Assembly: GCF_007197995.1 (NCBI RefSeq)
Contig: NZ_VKKH01000008.1
Span: 202,911 to 266,910 of the forward strand
Reading direction: 5' to 3'
DNA length: 64,000 bases
Source of the DNA: Aliiglaciecola sp. M165
GTDB taxonomy: Bacteria > Pseudomonadota > Gammaproteobacteria > Enterobacterales > Alteromonadaceae
Shown here: positions 44,307-54,994 of the stretch, piece after piece
Position numbering within the stretch: the stretch's first letter is position 1
Layout: each line of letters opens with the position of its first letter
The notes under the pieces: generated by a model
Told to the model about the DNA's origin: nothing
What the model saw: only the letters and a program-made list of their open reading frames with translations
Database searches by the model: none
Position numbers and translations under genes: made by a program

Positions 44307-45071
44307 ATGGCCAATCATTCTCAATTTGATAAAAAAATCACCCTGGTAACCGGGGCTGCCGCCGGGATCGGTGCCGCAGTGGCTCGTGCATTCGCCGAGC
44401 AAGGAGCACATTTAGTCCTGTCAGATATTAACCCCGAAGGGAAACGTTTGGCACAGGAACTTAATGACGAAGGTGCAAGCGTTGAGTTTATTCAATGTGA
44501 CGTGGCAGATGCTAAATCGGTTGGTGAGCTATTTCAGACAATAAAAGACAAACATGGTTGTTTGCATATCGCGTTTAACAACGCGGGCATTGATATCGAA
44601 TCAAGTAAACTTGCAGATGGAACTGAGGACGTGTTTGACAACATCATGAATGTAAATGTCAAAGGCGTGTGGCTATGTATGCAACAAGAGATAAAAATGA
44701 TGTTAGCGTCTGGTGGCGGTGCAATTGTTAACACGGCTTCAATCGCCGGATTAGGGGCTGCGCCAACTATGAGTATTTATAGTGCTAGTAAACACGCAGT
44801 CGTTGGTCTGACTAAATCCGCTGCAATTGAATATGCTAAAAAAGGCATTAGAGTGAATGCTGTGTGTCCGGCAGTTATCGACACAGATATGTATCGAAGA
44901 GCATTAGAGGGTGATCCAAATAAGGAGCTCGCTATCAGTAAAATGCACCCCGTGGGCCGGATTGGTAGACCTGAAGAAGTCGCTGCCGCCGTACTATATT
45001 TATGTTCCGATGCGGCTGGCTTTACGACTGGGGCTTCTTTGCCTGTTGATGGCGGCTCTACTGCTATTTGA
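44307..45071 (+). CDS. SDR-family oxidoreductase
   Basis: A 254-residue classical short-chain dehydrogenase. The cofactor loop is TGAAAGIG and the second strand LVLSDINPEG ends with an Asp, pointing to NAD(H). NNAG follows, and the active site is the Ser of NTASIAG with YSASK (Tyr, Lys) four turns later; the C-terminus PVDGGSTA is typical. It belongs to the glucose-1-dehydrogenase/2,5-dichloro-dihydrodiol-like branch often annotated LinC/LinX; substrate unknown. The ATG at 44307 or a GTG at 44301 could be the start; neither has a strong RBS. It follows the DTA-family gene by about 140 bases in the same direction, and a combined role on hydroxy amino acids is possible but not shown. Confidence 0.87.
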   Translation: MANHSQFDKKITLVTGAAAGIGAAVARAFAEQGAHLVLSDINPEGKRLAQELNDEGASVEFIQCDVADAKSVGELFQTIKDKHGCLHIAFNNAGIDIESSKLADGTEDVFDNIMNVNVKGVWLCMQQEIKMMLASGGGAIVNTASIAGLGAAPTMSIYSASKHAVVGLTKSAAIEYAKKGIRVNAVCPAVIDTDMYRRALEGDPNKELAISKMHPVGRIGRPEEVAAAVLYLCSDAAGFTTGASLPVDGGSTAI

Positions 45072-45199
45072 AATACTTAGGATAAGATTGATAAATTTTC
45101 GTTTTGGTTTCTAGCAAACCATTAGATAACATAAAACGTTTTAGCGTTGGTTGGTATTTTACTGATGCCTAAAGAATAACAACAAAAACTGGAGTTCAC

Positions 45200-45691
45200 A
45201 TGCCTGAAATATCACCCTTTGGATGGTTTCATACCGCAGCTGGCATTATTGCCGTATTAAGTGGAATATACACCTTGGTTGTTAACAAAGTGATTCGTTG
45301 GGATGATCTGGCGGGTAAAGTATATTTAGTCTGTACATTAATTGCTGCCGCTTCTGCATTGGCTATTTTCAGGCAAGGTGGCTTTAACGCAGCCCACGCA
45401 TTGGCAATTTTAACACTGCTTGCATTGTTTGTAGGGACAGTTGCAGAGCGAACCCAACTTCTCAAAGGATTGTCAGCATACGCCCAGGCCATGTGCTATT
45501 CCGCAACCTTGTTGTTTCACATGATCCCAGCGATTACTGATGGATTGATGCGTTTGCCGGTTGACGATCCCGTAGTAAAAAACATAGAAGACCCGTTACT
45601 GAAAAGCTTCTATCTGGCTTTCCTAATCACTTATGTAATCGGATTTGCACTTCAGGTCATATGGCTAAGAAAGCAGTCGGTTAACACCTAG
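45200..45691 (+). CDS. Membrane protein, DUF2306-like
   Basis: A 163-residue protein with four or five transmembrane helices: WFHTAAGIIAVLSGIYTLV, KVYLVCTLIAAASALAIF, ALAILTLLALFVGTVAE, MCYSATLLFHMIPAIT and FYLAFLITYVIGFALQVI. The conserved His in the first helix and the His-Met in the fourth could bind a heme or metal. The pattern is close to DUF2306 proteins, recalled not searched. RBS TGGAG before the ATG at 45200. It is behind the SDR gene, and a weak 8-base-pair hairpin lies downstream. Function unknown. Confidence 0.6.
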   Translation: MPEISPFGWFHTAAGIIAVLSGIYTLVVNKVIRWDDLAGKVYLVCTLIAAASALAIFRQGGFNAAHALAILTLLALFVGTVAERTQLLKGLSAYAQAMCYSATLLFHMIPAITDGLMRLPVDDPVVKNIEDPLLKSFYLAFLITYVIGFALQVIWLRKQSVNT

Positions 45692-45712
45692 GTGCGCTTT
45701 GTTTTTCAATTC

Positions 45713-45740
45713 CTCGCCCAGTCTTAGCACGTTGGGCGAG
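45713..45740 (+). terminator. Weak terminator-like hairpin
   Basis: CTCGCCCA at 45713-45720 pairs with TGGGCGAG at 45733-45740, 12-base loop, no T tract. It lies 20 bases after the membrane-protein stop. Confidence 0.4.
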
Positions 45741-45823
45741 CTAATCGGCTTTGCATCATATGTTGCATGAAGACTAAATGTTTGGAATGATAAGCCTTAG
45801 GCACATTACCTAAAACGAATTTT

Positions 45824-46186
45824 ATGCCCTATAAAGTGTTTGAAGAAGATGATCACGTTTATGTTAAGTTTCATCACGCTGTCGACGCGCTAGATATCGT
45901 ACAAATCACTGCCGATGAAGCCTTCATAAAACCTTTTCGAGAGAAGCGCAAAGTCGTCCACGATTTTTCTTTTGCAAAATCCGTGGACATCGACATGCGT
46001 GAAATACGTGAAATTGCTGTGTTGTCAAACGTCGAATCTAATTTCACTGAATCTCTTACAGGGATTGTGATCCCTTTTGATGAGGAAGCACTTGAACGAA
46101 TCGAAGCCTTAAGCGCTGCGATTCGTAATGAAAAGTGGATTGTTCATATTGCAAAAGATTACGAGCACGCCAAGACATTGTTATAA
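45824..46186 (+). CDS. Small cytoplasmic protein, possibly SpoIIAA-like fold
   Basis: A 120-residue soluble protein rich in charged residues. The alternation of strands and helices, with KRKVVHDFSFAKSVDIDMREI in the centre and TGIVIPFDEEALERIEALSA later, recalls the STAS/SpoIIAA-like fold used in regulatory proteins, but no diagnostic motif is present, so I keep it as hypothetical. ATG at 45824 with only a weak RBS. It is a lone gene between the DUF2306-like gene and a prolyl oligopeptidase. Confidence 0.6.
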   Translation: MPYKVFEEDDHVYVKFHHAVDALDIVQITADEAFIKPFREKRKVVHDFSFAKSVDIDMREIREIAVLSNVESNFTESLTGIVIPFDEEALERIEALSAAIRNEKWIVHIAKDYEHAKTLL

Positions 46187-46359
46187 GCAGTTGGATTGCC
46201 ACTATTCACTGTATCGGGATAATTCCACATCTCATTTAATTAAATTAGTTTCTGTCGTTTGAAAAAGTAACCTACTTCGCGCAATATCGCGTACTCAAAA
46301 TTAACTTATAAATTCCCTACAAACCCATCCCAATAACTCTTCAGGAGTCGAAATAAAAA

Positions 46360-48519
46360 ATGAAGTATCTATCAATGCTGTTATGCGCAGCACTCATCAC
46401 AGGGTGTGCAGATAACAATGGCTACCATGCAACCCAGCAAAACGCTGCGAAAAACGACAGTCAAACTGCCCCTGCGATTGCTTATCCATTGACTCGAAAA
46501 GACAACACTGTGGACAGTTATTTTACTACCCAAATAGCTGACCCATATCGATGGTTAGAGGATGATATGAGTGAAGAAACTGCTCAGTGGGTCAAGTCGC
46601 AAAATGTAGTGACCTTTGATTACCTCAATGGCATTGAGTCCAGAGATGTGCTTAAACAGCGCCTAACAACATTGTTTGATTATGAAAAAGTCGGCGCTCC
46701 TTTTAAGGAAGGCGATTACACCTATTTTTATCAGAACGATGGGCTACAGAATCAAAACGTACTCTATCGCCAAAAAGGTGATGGGGAACCTGAGATCTTC
46801 CTTGACCCTAATACGTTTAGCGAAGATGGAACTACATCCTTAGCTGGCGTGTTTTTTAGTGTTGATGGCAGTTTGGCAACCTATTTAATTTCTGAAGGTG
46901 GTAGCGATTGGCGCACTGCAATAACATTAAATTCTGCAACCAAGGAAGAAGTGTCTACACGTATTGTAAACATCAAGTTTAGTAGTATTTCTTGGAAGGG
47001 TAACGAAGGATTTTTCTATTCCAGTTATGATAAACCTGAAGGCAGTGAACTGTCTGCAAAAACTGACCAACACAAGCTTTATTACCATACATTGGGAACC
47101 TCGCAGAGCGGAGACAAAGTTGTGTATGGAGCTACGGATGAAGAGAAACACCGTTACGTTGGCGCCCAGGTTACCGATGATGGAAAATATGTGCTCATCT
47201 ATGCGACCAATGCAACGTCAGGTAATAAACTTTTTATTCGCGATTTGACGGACCCAAATAATCCACTTGTCATTATGAGTGGTGACGGTAAATCTGATAC
47301 GTATTTGCTCGAAAGTGAGGGTGAACGACTAATTTTAGTCACTAATCTCGATGCACCAAACAAGCGGATTGTGGAAGTAAATGCGACCATGCCGCAGTCT
47401 GAGAATTGGGCAGACCTTATCGCACATACGGAAAATGTGGTCACACCTACTACTGCGGGTGGATTTATTTTTGCCCACTACATGCTAGATGCAATTTCAG
47501 CAGTTAAACAGTTTGATATGAATGGTAACCTTGTCAGGGAAGTGGATTTACCTGGCGTGGGTCGTGCCAGTGGGTTTAACGGCAAAAAGAATGAAACGAA
47601 TATTTACTTCAATTTTCAAAACTACAAAACACCCAACAGCATCTATCAAATCGATGTCAATTCTGGCGATGTATCGCTTTATCGTAAGCCGGAAATTCAA
47701 TTCGACAGCGATCAATACGAATCAAAACAAGTTTTTTATCCATCAAAAGACGGCACCAAAATACCTATGATATTGACCTACAAAAAAGGTATTGAATTAA
47801 ACGGGAAAAATCCAACGCTTTTATATGGGTATGGTGGGTTCAATATCAGTTTGACTCCTCGCTTTAGCTCCACTGTGGCCGCGTGGCTACAACAGGGTGG
47901 CGTTTATGCTGTAGCCAACATTCGAGGCGGTGGTGAGTACGGCAAAAAATGGCATAACGCAGGCACGCAGATGCAGAAACAAAATGTGTTTGATGACTTT
48001 ATTGCTGCTGCAGAGTTTTTAATAAACAAAAACTATACATCTTCAGATTTCTTGGCAATACGCGGTGGTTCAAACGGTGGTTTGCTGGTGGCGGCAGTGA
48101 TGTTGCAGCGCCCTGAGCTATTTAAGGTTGTTTTGCCCGCTGTTGGTGTTCTAGATATGTTGCGTTATCACACCTTCACTTCTGGCGCTGGTTGGGCATA
48201 TGACTATGGCACCTCTGAGCAAAGCAAAGAGATGTTTGACTATTTGCTTGGGTACTCGCCTCTGCACAATGTTAAAGAAGGCATTGAATACCCCGCTACA
48301 CTAATCACCACTGGTGATCATGATGATCGGGTTGTTCCTGCTCATTCGTTTAAATTCGCAGCAGAGTTGCAAAGTAAACAAAGCGGTAACAACCCAATCT
48401 TGATCCGGATTGAAACGAATGCCGGACACGGTGCGGGTACGCCAACTAGCAAAACTATTGAGCAATATGCAGATATTTATGGATTTGTGCTTCACAATAT
48501 GGGATTAGAAGCCAAATAA
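46360..48519 (+). CDS. Prolyl oligopeptidase family (S9A) lipoprotein
   Basis: A 719-residue serine peptidase. A lipobox (ALITGC, Cys16) indicates anchoring in the periplasm. After about 40 linker residues the S9A N-terminal segment begins DPYRWLEDDMSEET, a seven-bladed propeller follows, and the alpha/beta-hydrolase domain starts near NPTLLYGYGGFNISL. The catalytic triad is Ser571 in RGGSNGGLL, the Asp in DHDDRVVP (around residue 656) and His690 in AGHGAG. It cleaves peptides after proline, by family below about 30 residues. RBS AGGAGTC lies before the ATG. It probably serves protein or peptide turnover with the zinc metalloprotease at 1.4 kb. Confidence 0.92.
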   Translation: MKYLSMLLCAALITGCADNNGYHATQQNAAKNDSQTAPAIAYPLTRKDNTVDSYFTTQIADPYRWLEDDMSEETAQWVKSQNVVTFDYLNGIESRDVLKQRLTTLFDYEKVGAPFKEGDYTYFYQNDGLQNQNVLYRQKGDGEPEIFLDPNTFSEDGTTSLAGVFFSVDGSLATYLISEGGSDWRTAITLNSATKEEVSTRIVNIKFSSISWKGNEGFFYSSYDKPEGSELSAKTDQHKLYYHTLGTSQSGDKVVYGATDEEKHRYVGAQVTDDGKYVLIYATNATSGNKLFIRDLTDPNNPLVIMSGDGKSDTYLLESEGERLILVTNLDAPNKRIVEVNATMPQSENWADLIAHTENVVTPTTAGGFIFAHYMLDAISAVKQFDMNGNLVREVDLPGVGRASGFNGKKNETNIYFNFQNYKTPNSIYQIDVNSGDVSLYRKPEIQFDSDQYESKQVFYPSKDGTKIPMILTYKKGIELNGKNPTLLYGYGGFNISLTPRFSSTVAAWLQQGGVYAVANIRGGGEYGKKWHNAGTQMQKQNVFDDFIAAAEFLINKNYTSSDFLAIRGGSNGGLLVAAVMLQRPELFKVVLPAVGVLDMLRYHTFTSGAGWAYDYGTSEQSKEMFDYLLGYSPLHNVKEGIEYPATLITTGDHDDRVVPAHSFKFAAELQSKQSGNNPILIRIETNAGHGAGTPTSKTIEQYADIYGFVLHNMGLEAK

Positions 48520-48559
48520 CTAAAGAAAGTCTCAACAGCTCCTAAATGGAATAAAATTT

Positions 48560-48601
48560 GGCCACAATGCATAGTTCATCTTGCAAGAATGCATTGTGGC
48601 C
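48560..48601 (+). terminator. Perfect 13-base-pair hairpin behind the peptidase gene
   Basis: GGCCACAATGCAT, 16-base loop, ATGCATTGTGGCC, then TTTATA. About 40 bases after the stop. The loop is longer than usual. Confidence 0.6.
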
Positions 48602-48796
48602 TTTATACTATGCCCCATCTTTTGAGACGGGCTCCCTCTGATTTGGATAGTAACGTCTTAGCTAGTTAAAGAAATGCAAGTTTTCACGCATTTATCCATT
48701 CCGATTTTATCAGACGTGCGCTTGCGACCACTTACTCCCTATTGATTGAATACACCATTAATAGGATTGTCTTAAGTGGACTAGGGTCCAGAAACA

Positions 48797-48825
48797 AAAA
48801 GCCCCGCTTGTACGGGGCTTTTTGT
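48797..48825 (+). terminator. Terminator or attenuator upstream of rimP
   Basis: AAAAAGCCCCG, loop CTTGTA, CGGGGCTTTTTG, 63 bases before the rimP start. It may end an upstream transcript or act as a leader attenuator of the rimP-nusA-infB operon. Confidence 0.75.
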
Positions 48826-48887
48826 TGCAAATTTTGGTTTTCTGTATCTGGGCATATCGCCCTTTTTTTGTTTTTGGAGTTTAATTT

Positions 48888-49343
48888 TTGTCACAACTTG
48901 AACAGAAATTGACAGAGATGTTGAATGCACCCGTTGAAGCCCTTGGCTTTGAATTACTGGGTATCGAGTTTGTTCGTGCCGGTAAACATTCGACACTTAG
49001 AGTGTATATCGATCACCCCGATGGGATAACGGTAGACAATTGTGCCGACGTAAGTCTTCAGGTGAGTGCAGTAATGGATGTCGAAGATCCAATCAGCACT
49101 GAATATAACTTGGAAGTTTCGTCTCCAGGTATGGATCGTCCGTTATTTAAAGAAACACATTACCAGCAATGTGTCGGTGAGATCGTGTCGGTAAGGCTGA
49201 GAATGCCGATGAACGAGCGTAGAAATTTTAAGGGTTCCTTGATTTCAGTGGAAAACGGAAATCTGACGATTGAAGTTGACGGCCAAAACTATGTTTTAGC
49301 GGTCGCCAATATCGAAAAAGGTAATCTGGTTCCAACATTTTAA
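48888..49343 (+). CDS. rimP: Ribosome maturation factor RimP
   Basis: A 151-residue protein with the RimP pattern: an N-terminal alpha/beta domain ([28 protein letters not shown]) and a C-terminal SH3-like barrel. The marker SSPGMDRPL is at about 79-87. It helps 30S subunit maturation and sits first in the nusA-infB operon in nearly all bacteria, as here. The start is a TTG at 48888 with GGAG ten bases upstream; there is no suitable ATG. A terminator-like hairpin in the leader (48797) suggests readthrough control. Confidence 0.96.
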   Translation: MSQLEQKLTEMLNAPVEALGFELLGIEFVRAGKHSTLRVYIDHPDGITVDNCADVSLQVSAVMDVEDPISTEYNLEVSSPGMDRPLFKETHYQQCVGEIVSVRLRMPMNERRNFKGSLISVENGNLTIEVDGQNYVLAVANIEKGNLVPTF

Positions 49344-49392
49344 AATAGATTCGTATTAGGGCTTTCTCAGGGAAGCAATCAGTGAGGCAACG

Positions 49393-50886
49393 ATGAATAA
49401 AGAAATTTTGTTAGTGGCTGAAGCCGTTTCAAATGAAAAACAAGTTCCCAAAGAGAAAATTTTTGAGGCTTTGGAATTTGCAATAGCCAGCGCGACAAAA
49501 AAGAAAAACGATGGCGAAATCGAAGTTAGAGTCAATATTGACCGCGAAACAGGGGATTTTGATACGTTCCGTCGCTGGGTTGTTATTCCTGATGATCAGG
49601 AACAAGAAAACCCTTACGCAGAAATTACGCTTTCAGCGGCACAAGTTGAAGATCCTGACGCTGTTTTGGGTGACTTTGTAGAAGATCAAATTGAGTCTAT
49701 CGCTTTTGACCGAATTACCACGCAAACCGCAAAGCAGGTTATCGTACAAAAAGTAAGAGAAGCTGAGCGTGCTCAGATGATTGCTGAATACGAAGATCGC
49801 GTTGGTGAATTGGTCACCGGAACAGTCAAAAAAGTCAATCGTGATAATGTGATCATTGACCTGGGTAACAATGCCGAGGGTGTGATTTATCGCGATGACA
49901 TGTTGCCAAGAGAAACCTTCCGTCCTGGCGACCGTGTGCGTGGTTTGTTATACGTCATACGCCCAGAAGCTCGTGGTGCTCAGCTATTTATTAGTCGCAC
50001 CCATCCGGACATGCTAGTTGAGCTTTTCCGCATCGAAGTGCCTGAAATCGCAGAAGAAACGCTAGAAATTAAATCTGCTGCACGGGATCCAGGTTCACGA
50101 GCAAAAATTGCAGTGAAAACCAACGACAAGCGACTCGATCCAGTTGGTGCTTGTGTGGGTATGCGAGGTTCACGTGTACAGGCAGTGTCTGGAGAGCTTG
50201 GTGGTGAGCGAGTAGATATCGTGTTGTGGGATGAAAACCCTGCACAATTCGTAATCAATGCAATGGCGCCAGCAGAAGTTGCTTCGATCGTAGTTGACGA
50301 AGACGCTGGAGCAATGGACGTTGCTGTTGAGGCAGACAATCTCGCACAAGCTATCGGTCGCAGCGGGCAAAACGTGCGTTTAGCTAGCCAACTAACAGGT
50401 TGGACGCTTAATGTTATGACAGTTGAAGACTTGAACTCGAAACATGAAGAAGAAAACTCGAAAGTTCTCTCTGTGTTTATTGATGCATTGGACATTGACG
50501 AGGATTTTGCAACAGTGCTGGTTGAGGAAGGCTTTTCAACAGTTGAAGAGATTGCTTATGTTCCGGTTAATGAACTACTTGCAATTGAAGGTTTCGACGA
50601 AGACATGGTCGAAGAATTACGTTCTCGTGCCAGAGATGCGTTAACTACCCAAGCACTTGCTAACGAAGAGTCTCTTGAAGCGTCAGAGCCCAAAGAGGAG
50701 CTACTTAATTTAGAAGGTATGGAGCGACACGTCGCATTCGTACTTGCAAGCCGAGGTATAACCGATCTCGAAGGTCTGGCCGAACAAGGTACAGACGAAA
50801 TCAGTGATATCGAAGAACTAGACGAGAAAAAAGCCGGTGAGTTAATTATGGCTGCGCGTAATATCGTTTGGTTTAACGAAGAATAA
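49393..50886 (+). CDS. nusA: Transcription termination/antitermination factor NusA
   Basis: A 497-residue NusA. N-terminal RNA-polymerase-binding domain ([16 protein letters not shown]...), S1 domain around residues 135-200 ([21 protein letters not shown]), then two KH domains ([25 protein letters not shown] and [18 protein letters not shown]) and the two acidic helix-hairpin-helix repeats at the C-terminus that are typical of gammaproteobacteria. It controls pausing, Rho-independent termination and antitermination. 49 bases after rimP, good conservation, no oddity. RBS GAGGCAACG before the ATG. Confidence 0.97.
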   Translation: MNKEILLVAEAVSNEKQVPKEKIFEALEFAIASATKKKNDGEIEVRVNIDRETGDFDTFRRWVVIPDDQEQENPYAEITLSAAQVEDPDAVLGDFVEDQIESIAFDRITTQTAKQVIVQKVREAERAQMIAEYEDRVGELVTGTVKKVNRDNVIIDLGNNAEGVIYRDDMLPRETFRPGDRVRGLLYVIRPEARGAQLFISRTHPDMLVELFRIEVPEIAEETLEIKSAARDPGSRAKIAVKTNDKRLDPVGACVGMRGSRVQAVSGELGGERVDIVLWDENPAQFVINAMAPAEVASIVVDEDAGAMDVAVEADNLAQAIGRSGQNVRLASQLTGWTLNVMTVEDLNSKHEEENSKVLSVFIDALDIDEDFATVLVEEGFSTVEEIAYVPVNELLAIEGFDEDMVEELRSRARDALTTQALANEESLEASEPKEELLNLEGMERHVAFVLASRGITDLEGLAEQGTDEISDIEELDEKKAGELIMAARNIVWFNEE

Positions 50887-50914
50887 TTAAGATCAACAAG
50901 AGGAATACAGCTAT

Positions 50915-53524
50915 ATGGCAGAAGTCTCCATCGAAAAACTCGCCACCGACATTGGTACTCAAGTTGATCGTCTCGTTCAGCAATTTACTGACGCAGGTCT
51001 AACGAAAAAGCCAGGTGATATGGTAAGCGAAGATGAGAAGCGTCAGTTGCTTGATCACCTGAGTAAATCTCATGGTGGACATGGTTCTGAGGGACCGAAA
51101 CGCATGACGTTACAGCGTAAGACAACCAGCACTCTTAGTGTAGGCAAGTCTAAAGCGGTTAAAGTCGAAGTTCGCAAAAAACGTACCTATGTAAAACGTT
51201 CTGATGTGGAAGAAGCACGCTTGGCTGAAGAAGAAGCTAAACGTAAGGCTCAAGAAGCACAAGAAAAACTTGAAGCCGAGCAAAAAGCGGCTGAAGAAGC
51301 GAAAAAAGCGGCAGAAGAGAAAGCGCGCAAAGCTGAAGAAGCGAAGAAAAAAGCGGCTGAAGAAAAAGCAGCACGTGCAGAACAAGCGAAAAAAGAAGCC
51401 GCGGCTCGTCAACAGGAAGAGCAAAAGCTAACACCTGAAGAAAAAGCCGCGCAAGATGAAGCGCGTGCAGAAGCTGAACGTATGCGTAAGGCTCAGGAAG
51501 AAGAAGCACAGCGCAAGCTTGAAGAAGACGCGAAAAAAGCGGCTGAAGAAGCTAAACGTTTAGCTGAAGAAAACGAACGTCGTTGGAAAGAAGAAGAAGA
51601 GCGCCGTAAAAAGGAAGAAGCTCAAGAAGTTCATCTTCATACCAACCGTTATGCTCAAGAAGCTGAAGACGAAGAAGACGCTCAGGTTGAACGTGGCTCT
51701 CGTCGTCGTAAAAAATCTAAGAAGAACGCTGGTGCTGATCTCAAACACGGCTTCAACAAGCCTGCTCAACCGGTAGAGCGTGTTGTTCGAATTGGCGAGA
51801 CCATCAGTGTAGGCGAGCTTGCCAACAAGATGGCGATTAAAGCGACCGAAGTGATTAAGTCCATGATGAAAATGGGCGAAATGGTCACCATTAATCAGGT
51901 GCTTGATCAAGACACCGCCGTATTGGTGGTTGAAGAGCTAGGTCACAAATATGAGCTAGTCAATGACAACGCACTTGAAGACGAATTGTTAGCAGATAAA
52001 GCCTCTGGTGATAAAGAAAACCGTGCTCCTGTAGTGACTATTATGGGGCACGTTGACCATGGTAAAACATCATTGCTAGACCATATTCGTCGCGCAAAAG
52101 TTGCCGACGGTGAAGCAGGTGGGATCACACAGCACATCGGTGCTTACAGTGTTGAAACTGATAATGGTCGTATCGCGTTCCTTGATACGCCAGGACACGC
52201 GGCGTTTACCGCCATGCGTGCTCGTGGTGCTACGGCGACTGATATTGTTATTTTGGTTGTTGCAGCCGATGATGGTGTTATGCCACAAACAAAAGAAGCG
52301 ATTCAGCATTCTCGTGCTGCGGGAGTTCCTCTAATTGTCGCTGTTAACAAAATGGACAAAGAAGCGGCTGATCCAGACCGCGTAAAAACCGAACTTTCTC
52401 AACTGGAAGTGATTTCAGAAGAGTGGGGCGGTGAGCATCAGTTCGTTCATGTTTCTGCTAAAACAGGGATGGGGATTGATGAGTTGCTTGAAGCGATATC
52501 ATTGCAAGCCGAAGTTCTAGACCTTCAGGCTGTTCCTAAAGGACCAGCTAAGGGTATCGTCATTGAATCGCGCCTTGATAAAGGTCGAGGCCCAGTTGCT
52601 TCGGTACTTGTACAAGAAGGTGAATTGAAAGCCGGCGATATTTTATTGTGCGGTATTGAATACGGCCGTGTTCGTGCAATGCGTGATGAAAACGGTAAAG
52701 AAGTTTCCGTTGCCGGGCCTTCTACTCCTGTAGAGGTGTTAGGTTTATCAGGCGTACCAGTAGCAGGTGAAGACGCGTTAGTGGTTCAAGATGAACGTAA
52801 AGCCCGTGAAGTTGCCAGTAAGCGTCATATCAAACAACGTGATCTTAAGTTAGCAAAACAACAAAAAGCTAAGTTGGAAAACATGTTTGCCAACATGGAA
52901 GCGGGTGATGTTAGTGAGCTAAATGTTGTACTTAAAGCGGACGTACAAGGTTCGGTTGAGGCGATTTCTGAGTCATTAACAAAACTTTCTACTGACGAAG
53001 TGAAAGTGAATATTGTTGGTAGTGGTGTAGGTGGAATTACCGAAACCGATGCGAGCTTAGCTGCTGCATCAAGTGCTATTGTTGTTGGTTTTAACGTCCG
53101 TGCCGATGCAACTGCTCGTCGTATGATTGAAGCAGAAGAAATCGATTTGCGTTACTACAGCGTTATTTACGACTTGATTGATGAAGTGAAACAAGCGATG
53201 AGCGGTATGCTTGCGCCAGAGTTCAGACAAGAAATCATCGGTCTTGCCGAAGTTCGTGATGTATTCAAGTCACCTAAACTTGGCGCAATCGCCGGGTGTA
53301 TGGTAACTGAAGGTAATATCAAACGCAGCGCACCAATCCGCGTACTTCGTGAAAACGTGGTGATTTACGAAGGCGAACTTGAGTCACTTCGTCGCTTTAA
53401 AGATGACGTTCAGGAAGTTCGAAGCGGTATGGAATGTGGTATCGGCGTTAAGAATTACAACGATGTTAAGGTCGGAGACCAAATCGAAGTATTCGAGACT
53501 GTCGAAGTGAAACGCGAAATCTAA
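50915..53524 (+). CDS. infB: Translation initiation factor IF-2
   Basis: An 869-residue IF-2. The N-terminal IF2_N domain is followed by a 140-residue Glu/Lys/Ala-rich coiled coil (about 95-245), the variable region of this protein in gammaproteobacteria. A second IF2_N segment comes before the GTPase domain: G1 GHVDHGKT at 378-385, G3 DTPGH and G4 NKMD. Domains II-IV close with the fMet-tRNA-binding C2 part (VEVKREI at the end). It brings initiator tRNA to the 30S P site; the initiator tRNA gene is in this window. 28 bases after nusA. An internal start for a shorter IF-2 form may exist but is not visible with certainty. Confidence 0.97.
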   Translation: MAEVSIEKLATDIGTQVDRLVQQFTDAGLTKKPGDMVSEDEKRQLLDHLSKSHGGHGSEGPKRMTLQRKTTSTLSVGKSKAVKVEVRKKRTYVKRSDVEEARLAEEEAKRKAQEAQEKLEAEQKAAEEAKKAAEEKARKAEEAKKKAAEEKAARAEQAKKEAAARQQEEQKLTPEEKAAQDEARAEAERMRKAQEEEAQRKLEEDAKKAAEEAKRLAEENERRWKEEEERRKKEEAQEVHLHTNRYAQEAEDEEDAQVERGSRRRKKSKKNAGADLKHGFNKPAQPVERVVRIGETISVGELANKMAIKATEVIKSMMKMGEMVTINQVLDQDTAVLVVEELGHKYELVNDNALEDELLADKASGDKENRAPVVTIMGHVDHGKTSLLDHIRRAKVADGEAGGITQHIGAYSVETDNGRIAFLDTPGHAAFTAMRARGATATDIVILVVAADDGVMPQTKEAIQHSRAAGVPLIVAVNKMDKEAADPDRVKTELSQLEVISEEWGGEHQFVHVSAKTGMGIDELLEAISLQAEVLDLQAVPKGPAKGIVIESRLDKGRGPVASVLVQEGELKAGDILLCGIEYGRVRAMRDENGKEVSVAGPSTPVEVLGLSGVPVAGEDALVVQDERKAREVASKRHIKQRDLKLAKQQKAKLENMFANMEAGDVSELNVVLKADVQGSVEAISESLTKLSTDEVKVNIVGSGVGGITETDASLAAASSAIVVGFNVRADATARRMIEAEEIDLRYYSVIYDLIDEVKQAMSGMLAPEFRQEIIGLAEVRDVFKSPKLGAIAGCMVTEGNIKRSAPIRVLRENVVIYEGELESLRRFKDDVQEVRSGMECGIGVKNYNDVKVGDQIEVFETVEVKREI

Positions 53525-53546
53525 ATCCGTTATTCGCAATTTAGTT

Positions 53547-53573
53547 AAAACGGAGGCTGCGGCCTCCGTTTTT
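53547..53573 (+). terminator. Hairpin terminator between infB and rbfA
   Basis: CGGAGGC, loop TGCG, GCCTCCG followed by five T. It looks fully competent as an intrinsic terminator although rbfA follows 24 bases later. Confidence 0.75.
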
Positions 53574-53596
53574 GACTGCAAATTAGGAGCATCAGT

Positions 53597-54037
53597 ATGG
53601 CGAGAGAATTTTCCCGAACTGAACGTGTAGGGCAGCAAATACATAAAGAAGTTGCCAGTATTTTCCAAAATGAATTTAAAAATCGAGATCCTCGTTTGGG
53701 TCTGGTCACTGTGGCTAGCGTTGAAGTGTCTAGAGACTTAGCTCATGCAAAAATCTATGTGACATTTTTTGAGACAGACGAAGAGAAACTTAAACTCTTT
53801 AAACAAATCCTTGAAGACAACAAAGGCTTTGTGCGTTCATTGTTGGCCCGCAGAATGCGCATGCGCGCAGTGCCTGCAGTGAAGTTTTATCTGGATACGT
53901 CAATTACCGAAGGTATGCGTATTTCTAATTTGGTGTCGCAAACCTTAAATGAAGATAAAGAGCGTGCAGCTAAAGCGGGTCGTGACCTGGATAAAGAAAA
54001 TGATCTGCAAGACGATGGTCAGAGCGACAAAGAATAA
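53597..54037 (+). CDS. rbfA: Ribosome-binding factor A
   Basis: A 146-residue RbfA with the KH-type fold: [21 protein letters not shown] at the start, then [27 protein letters not shown] and a conserved ALNxAxG-like region replaced here by [23 protein letters not shown] charged, disordered tail of about 25 residues ([15 protein letters not shown]) extends past the fold. It helps 16S processing in cold conditions. RBS AGGAG before the ATG. Its TAA stop overlaps the truB ATG by one base (TAATG). Confidence 0.95.
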   Translation: MAREFSRTERVGQQIHKEVASIFQNEFKNRDPRLGLVTVASVEVSRDLAHAKIYVTFFETDEEKLKLFKQILEDNKGFVRSLLARRMRMRAVPAVKFYLDTSITEGMRISNLVSQTLNEDKERAAKAGRDLDKENDLQDDGQSDKE

Positions 54038-54990
54038 TGGCGAGAAAGCGAAAAGGTCGGCCGATAGATGGCATTGTGTTAATCGACAAACCCCTTGGTT
54101 TATCATCGAATGATGCACTGCAGCGGGTCAAACGAGCCTATAACGCTGCCAAAGCAGGCCATACGGGCGCACTAGATCCGTTGGCTACGGGTATGTTGCC
54201 AATCTGTTTAGGAGAGGCCACCAAGTTTTCACAATTTTTATTAGATGCTGACAAAACCTATTCGGTTACTGCAACCTTAGGCGTTCGAACAACAACCTCT
54301 GATGCCGATGGCGAAATTGTTGAAACTAAACCCGTAGACGTGACAGCTACACAGATAGAAGATGCTTGTTCGTCCTTTTTAGGGCAGTCCAAGCAAGTCC
54401 CTTCTATGTTTTCAGCGCTAAAACACCAAGGTAAACCCTTATACTTTTATGCCCGTCAAGGTATTGATGTCCCTCGTGAAGCCAGAGACATTACTATTTT
54501 CGCTCTTACTATTGAGCGGATTGAAGGGAATGAGGTTGATATGTTGGTGCATTGCAGCAAGGGAACTTATATACGTTCACTGGTCGATGATATCGGTCAA
54601 TTATTAGGCTGTGGCGCTTTTGTTAGTCGGTTACATCGAACACAAGTGGCCGATTACCCAGCGCAAAATGTGATTACAGTTGACGCATTACAGGCGATGC
54701 GCCAGGAAATAGACAAACAGGAAATGGATCCTCTCGATAATCATAGTTTTGCCGCCATGGATGCCTTGTTGTTGCCAATGGATTCAGCGGTTTTGTCCTT
54801 GCCGTCGGTAGAATTGGATGAGGAGTCGGCAAAATTCTTTAACAATGGAAACCCCGTTTTCAGTCAATCCAGCCTTTCCATGGCCGCCGAGACTCAAGTA
54901 AGAGTGTATAGTCAGTCGCTTTTTTTAGGCGTCGGGTTTATCGATAACGACTGTAAAGTTGCTCCAAAACGACTGGTTGTCAGAATTTAA
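54037..54990 (+). CDS. truB: tRNA pseudouridine(55) synthase TruB
   Basis: A 317-residue TruB. The catalytic Asp47 lies in [15 protein letters not shown]; the substrate-binding [22 protein letters not shown] and the conserved [15 protein letters not shown] follow. It makes pseudouridine 55 in tRNA T loops. The C-terminal PUA-like extension is present. Start overlaps the rbfA stop, so translation is coupled. The stop at 54990 is four bases before the second MITE, and rpsO, which usually follows directly, is 2.8 kb away behind an inverted peptidase gene. Confidence 0.96.
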   Translation: MARKRKGRPIDGIVLIDKPLGLSSNDALQRVKRAYNAAKAGHTGALDPLATGMLPICLGEATKFSQFLLDADKTYSVTATLGVRTTTSDADGEIVETKPVDVTATQIEDACSSFLGQSKQVPSMFSALKHQGKPLYFYARQGIDVPREARDITIFALTIERIEGNEVDMLVHCSKGTYIRSLVDDIGQLLGCGAFVSRLHRTQVADYPAQNVITVDALQAMRQEIDKQEMDPLDNHSFAAMDALLLPMDSAVLSLPSVELDEESAKFFNNGNPVFSQSSLSMAAETQVRVYSQSLFLGVGFIDNDCKVAPKRLVVRI

Positions 54991-54994
54991 TAAA

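Larger units (their letters stand above)
48520..48887. other. Intergenic region upstream of rimP
   Basis: 368 bases. It holds a perfect 13-base-pair hairpin (48560-48601) behind the peptidase gene and a terminator at 48797-48825. The usual gene at this place in related gammaproteobacteria, the initiator tRNA, is absent. The 200 bases between the two hairpins contain no tRNA or gene I can recognise; they must include the promoter of the rimP operon or what precedes it. Confidence 0.45.

Noticed and set aside
29608..48887. Whole 19-kb interval between the initiator tRNA and rimP as one genomic island
   Set aside because: The usual metY-rimP link is broken, but the tRNA has its own terminator, there is no integrase and no duplicated tRNA end near 48.8 kb, and the genes look chromosomal in style. 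Rearrangement is as likely as one insertion.
49980..50495. 171-codon minus frame in nusA
   Set aside because: Antisense shadow of a strongly conserved gene, Ser/Thr/Ile-rich, no RBS.
51110..51424. Minus-strand frame in infB rich in Phe/Leu/Cys
   Set aside because: Antisense of the Glu/Lys-rich coiled coil of IF-2; such repeated codons leave many frames open.
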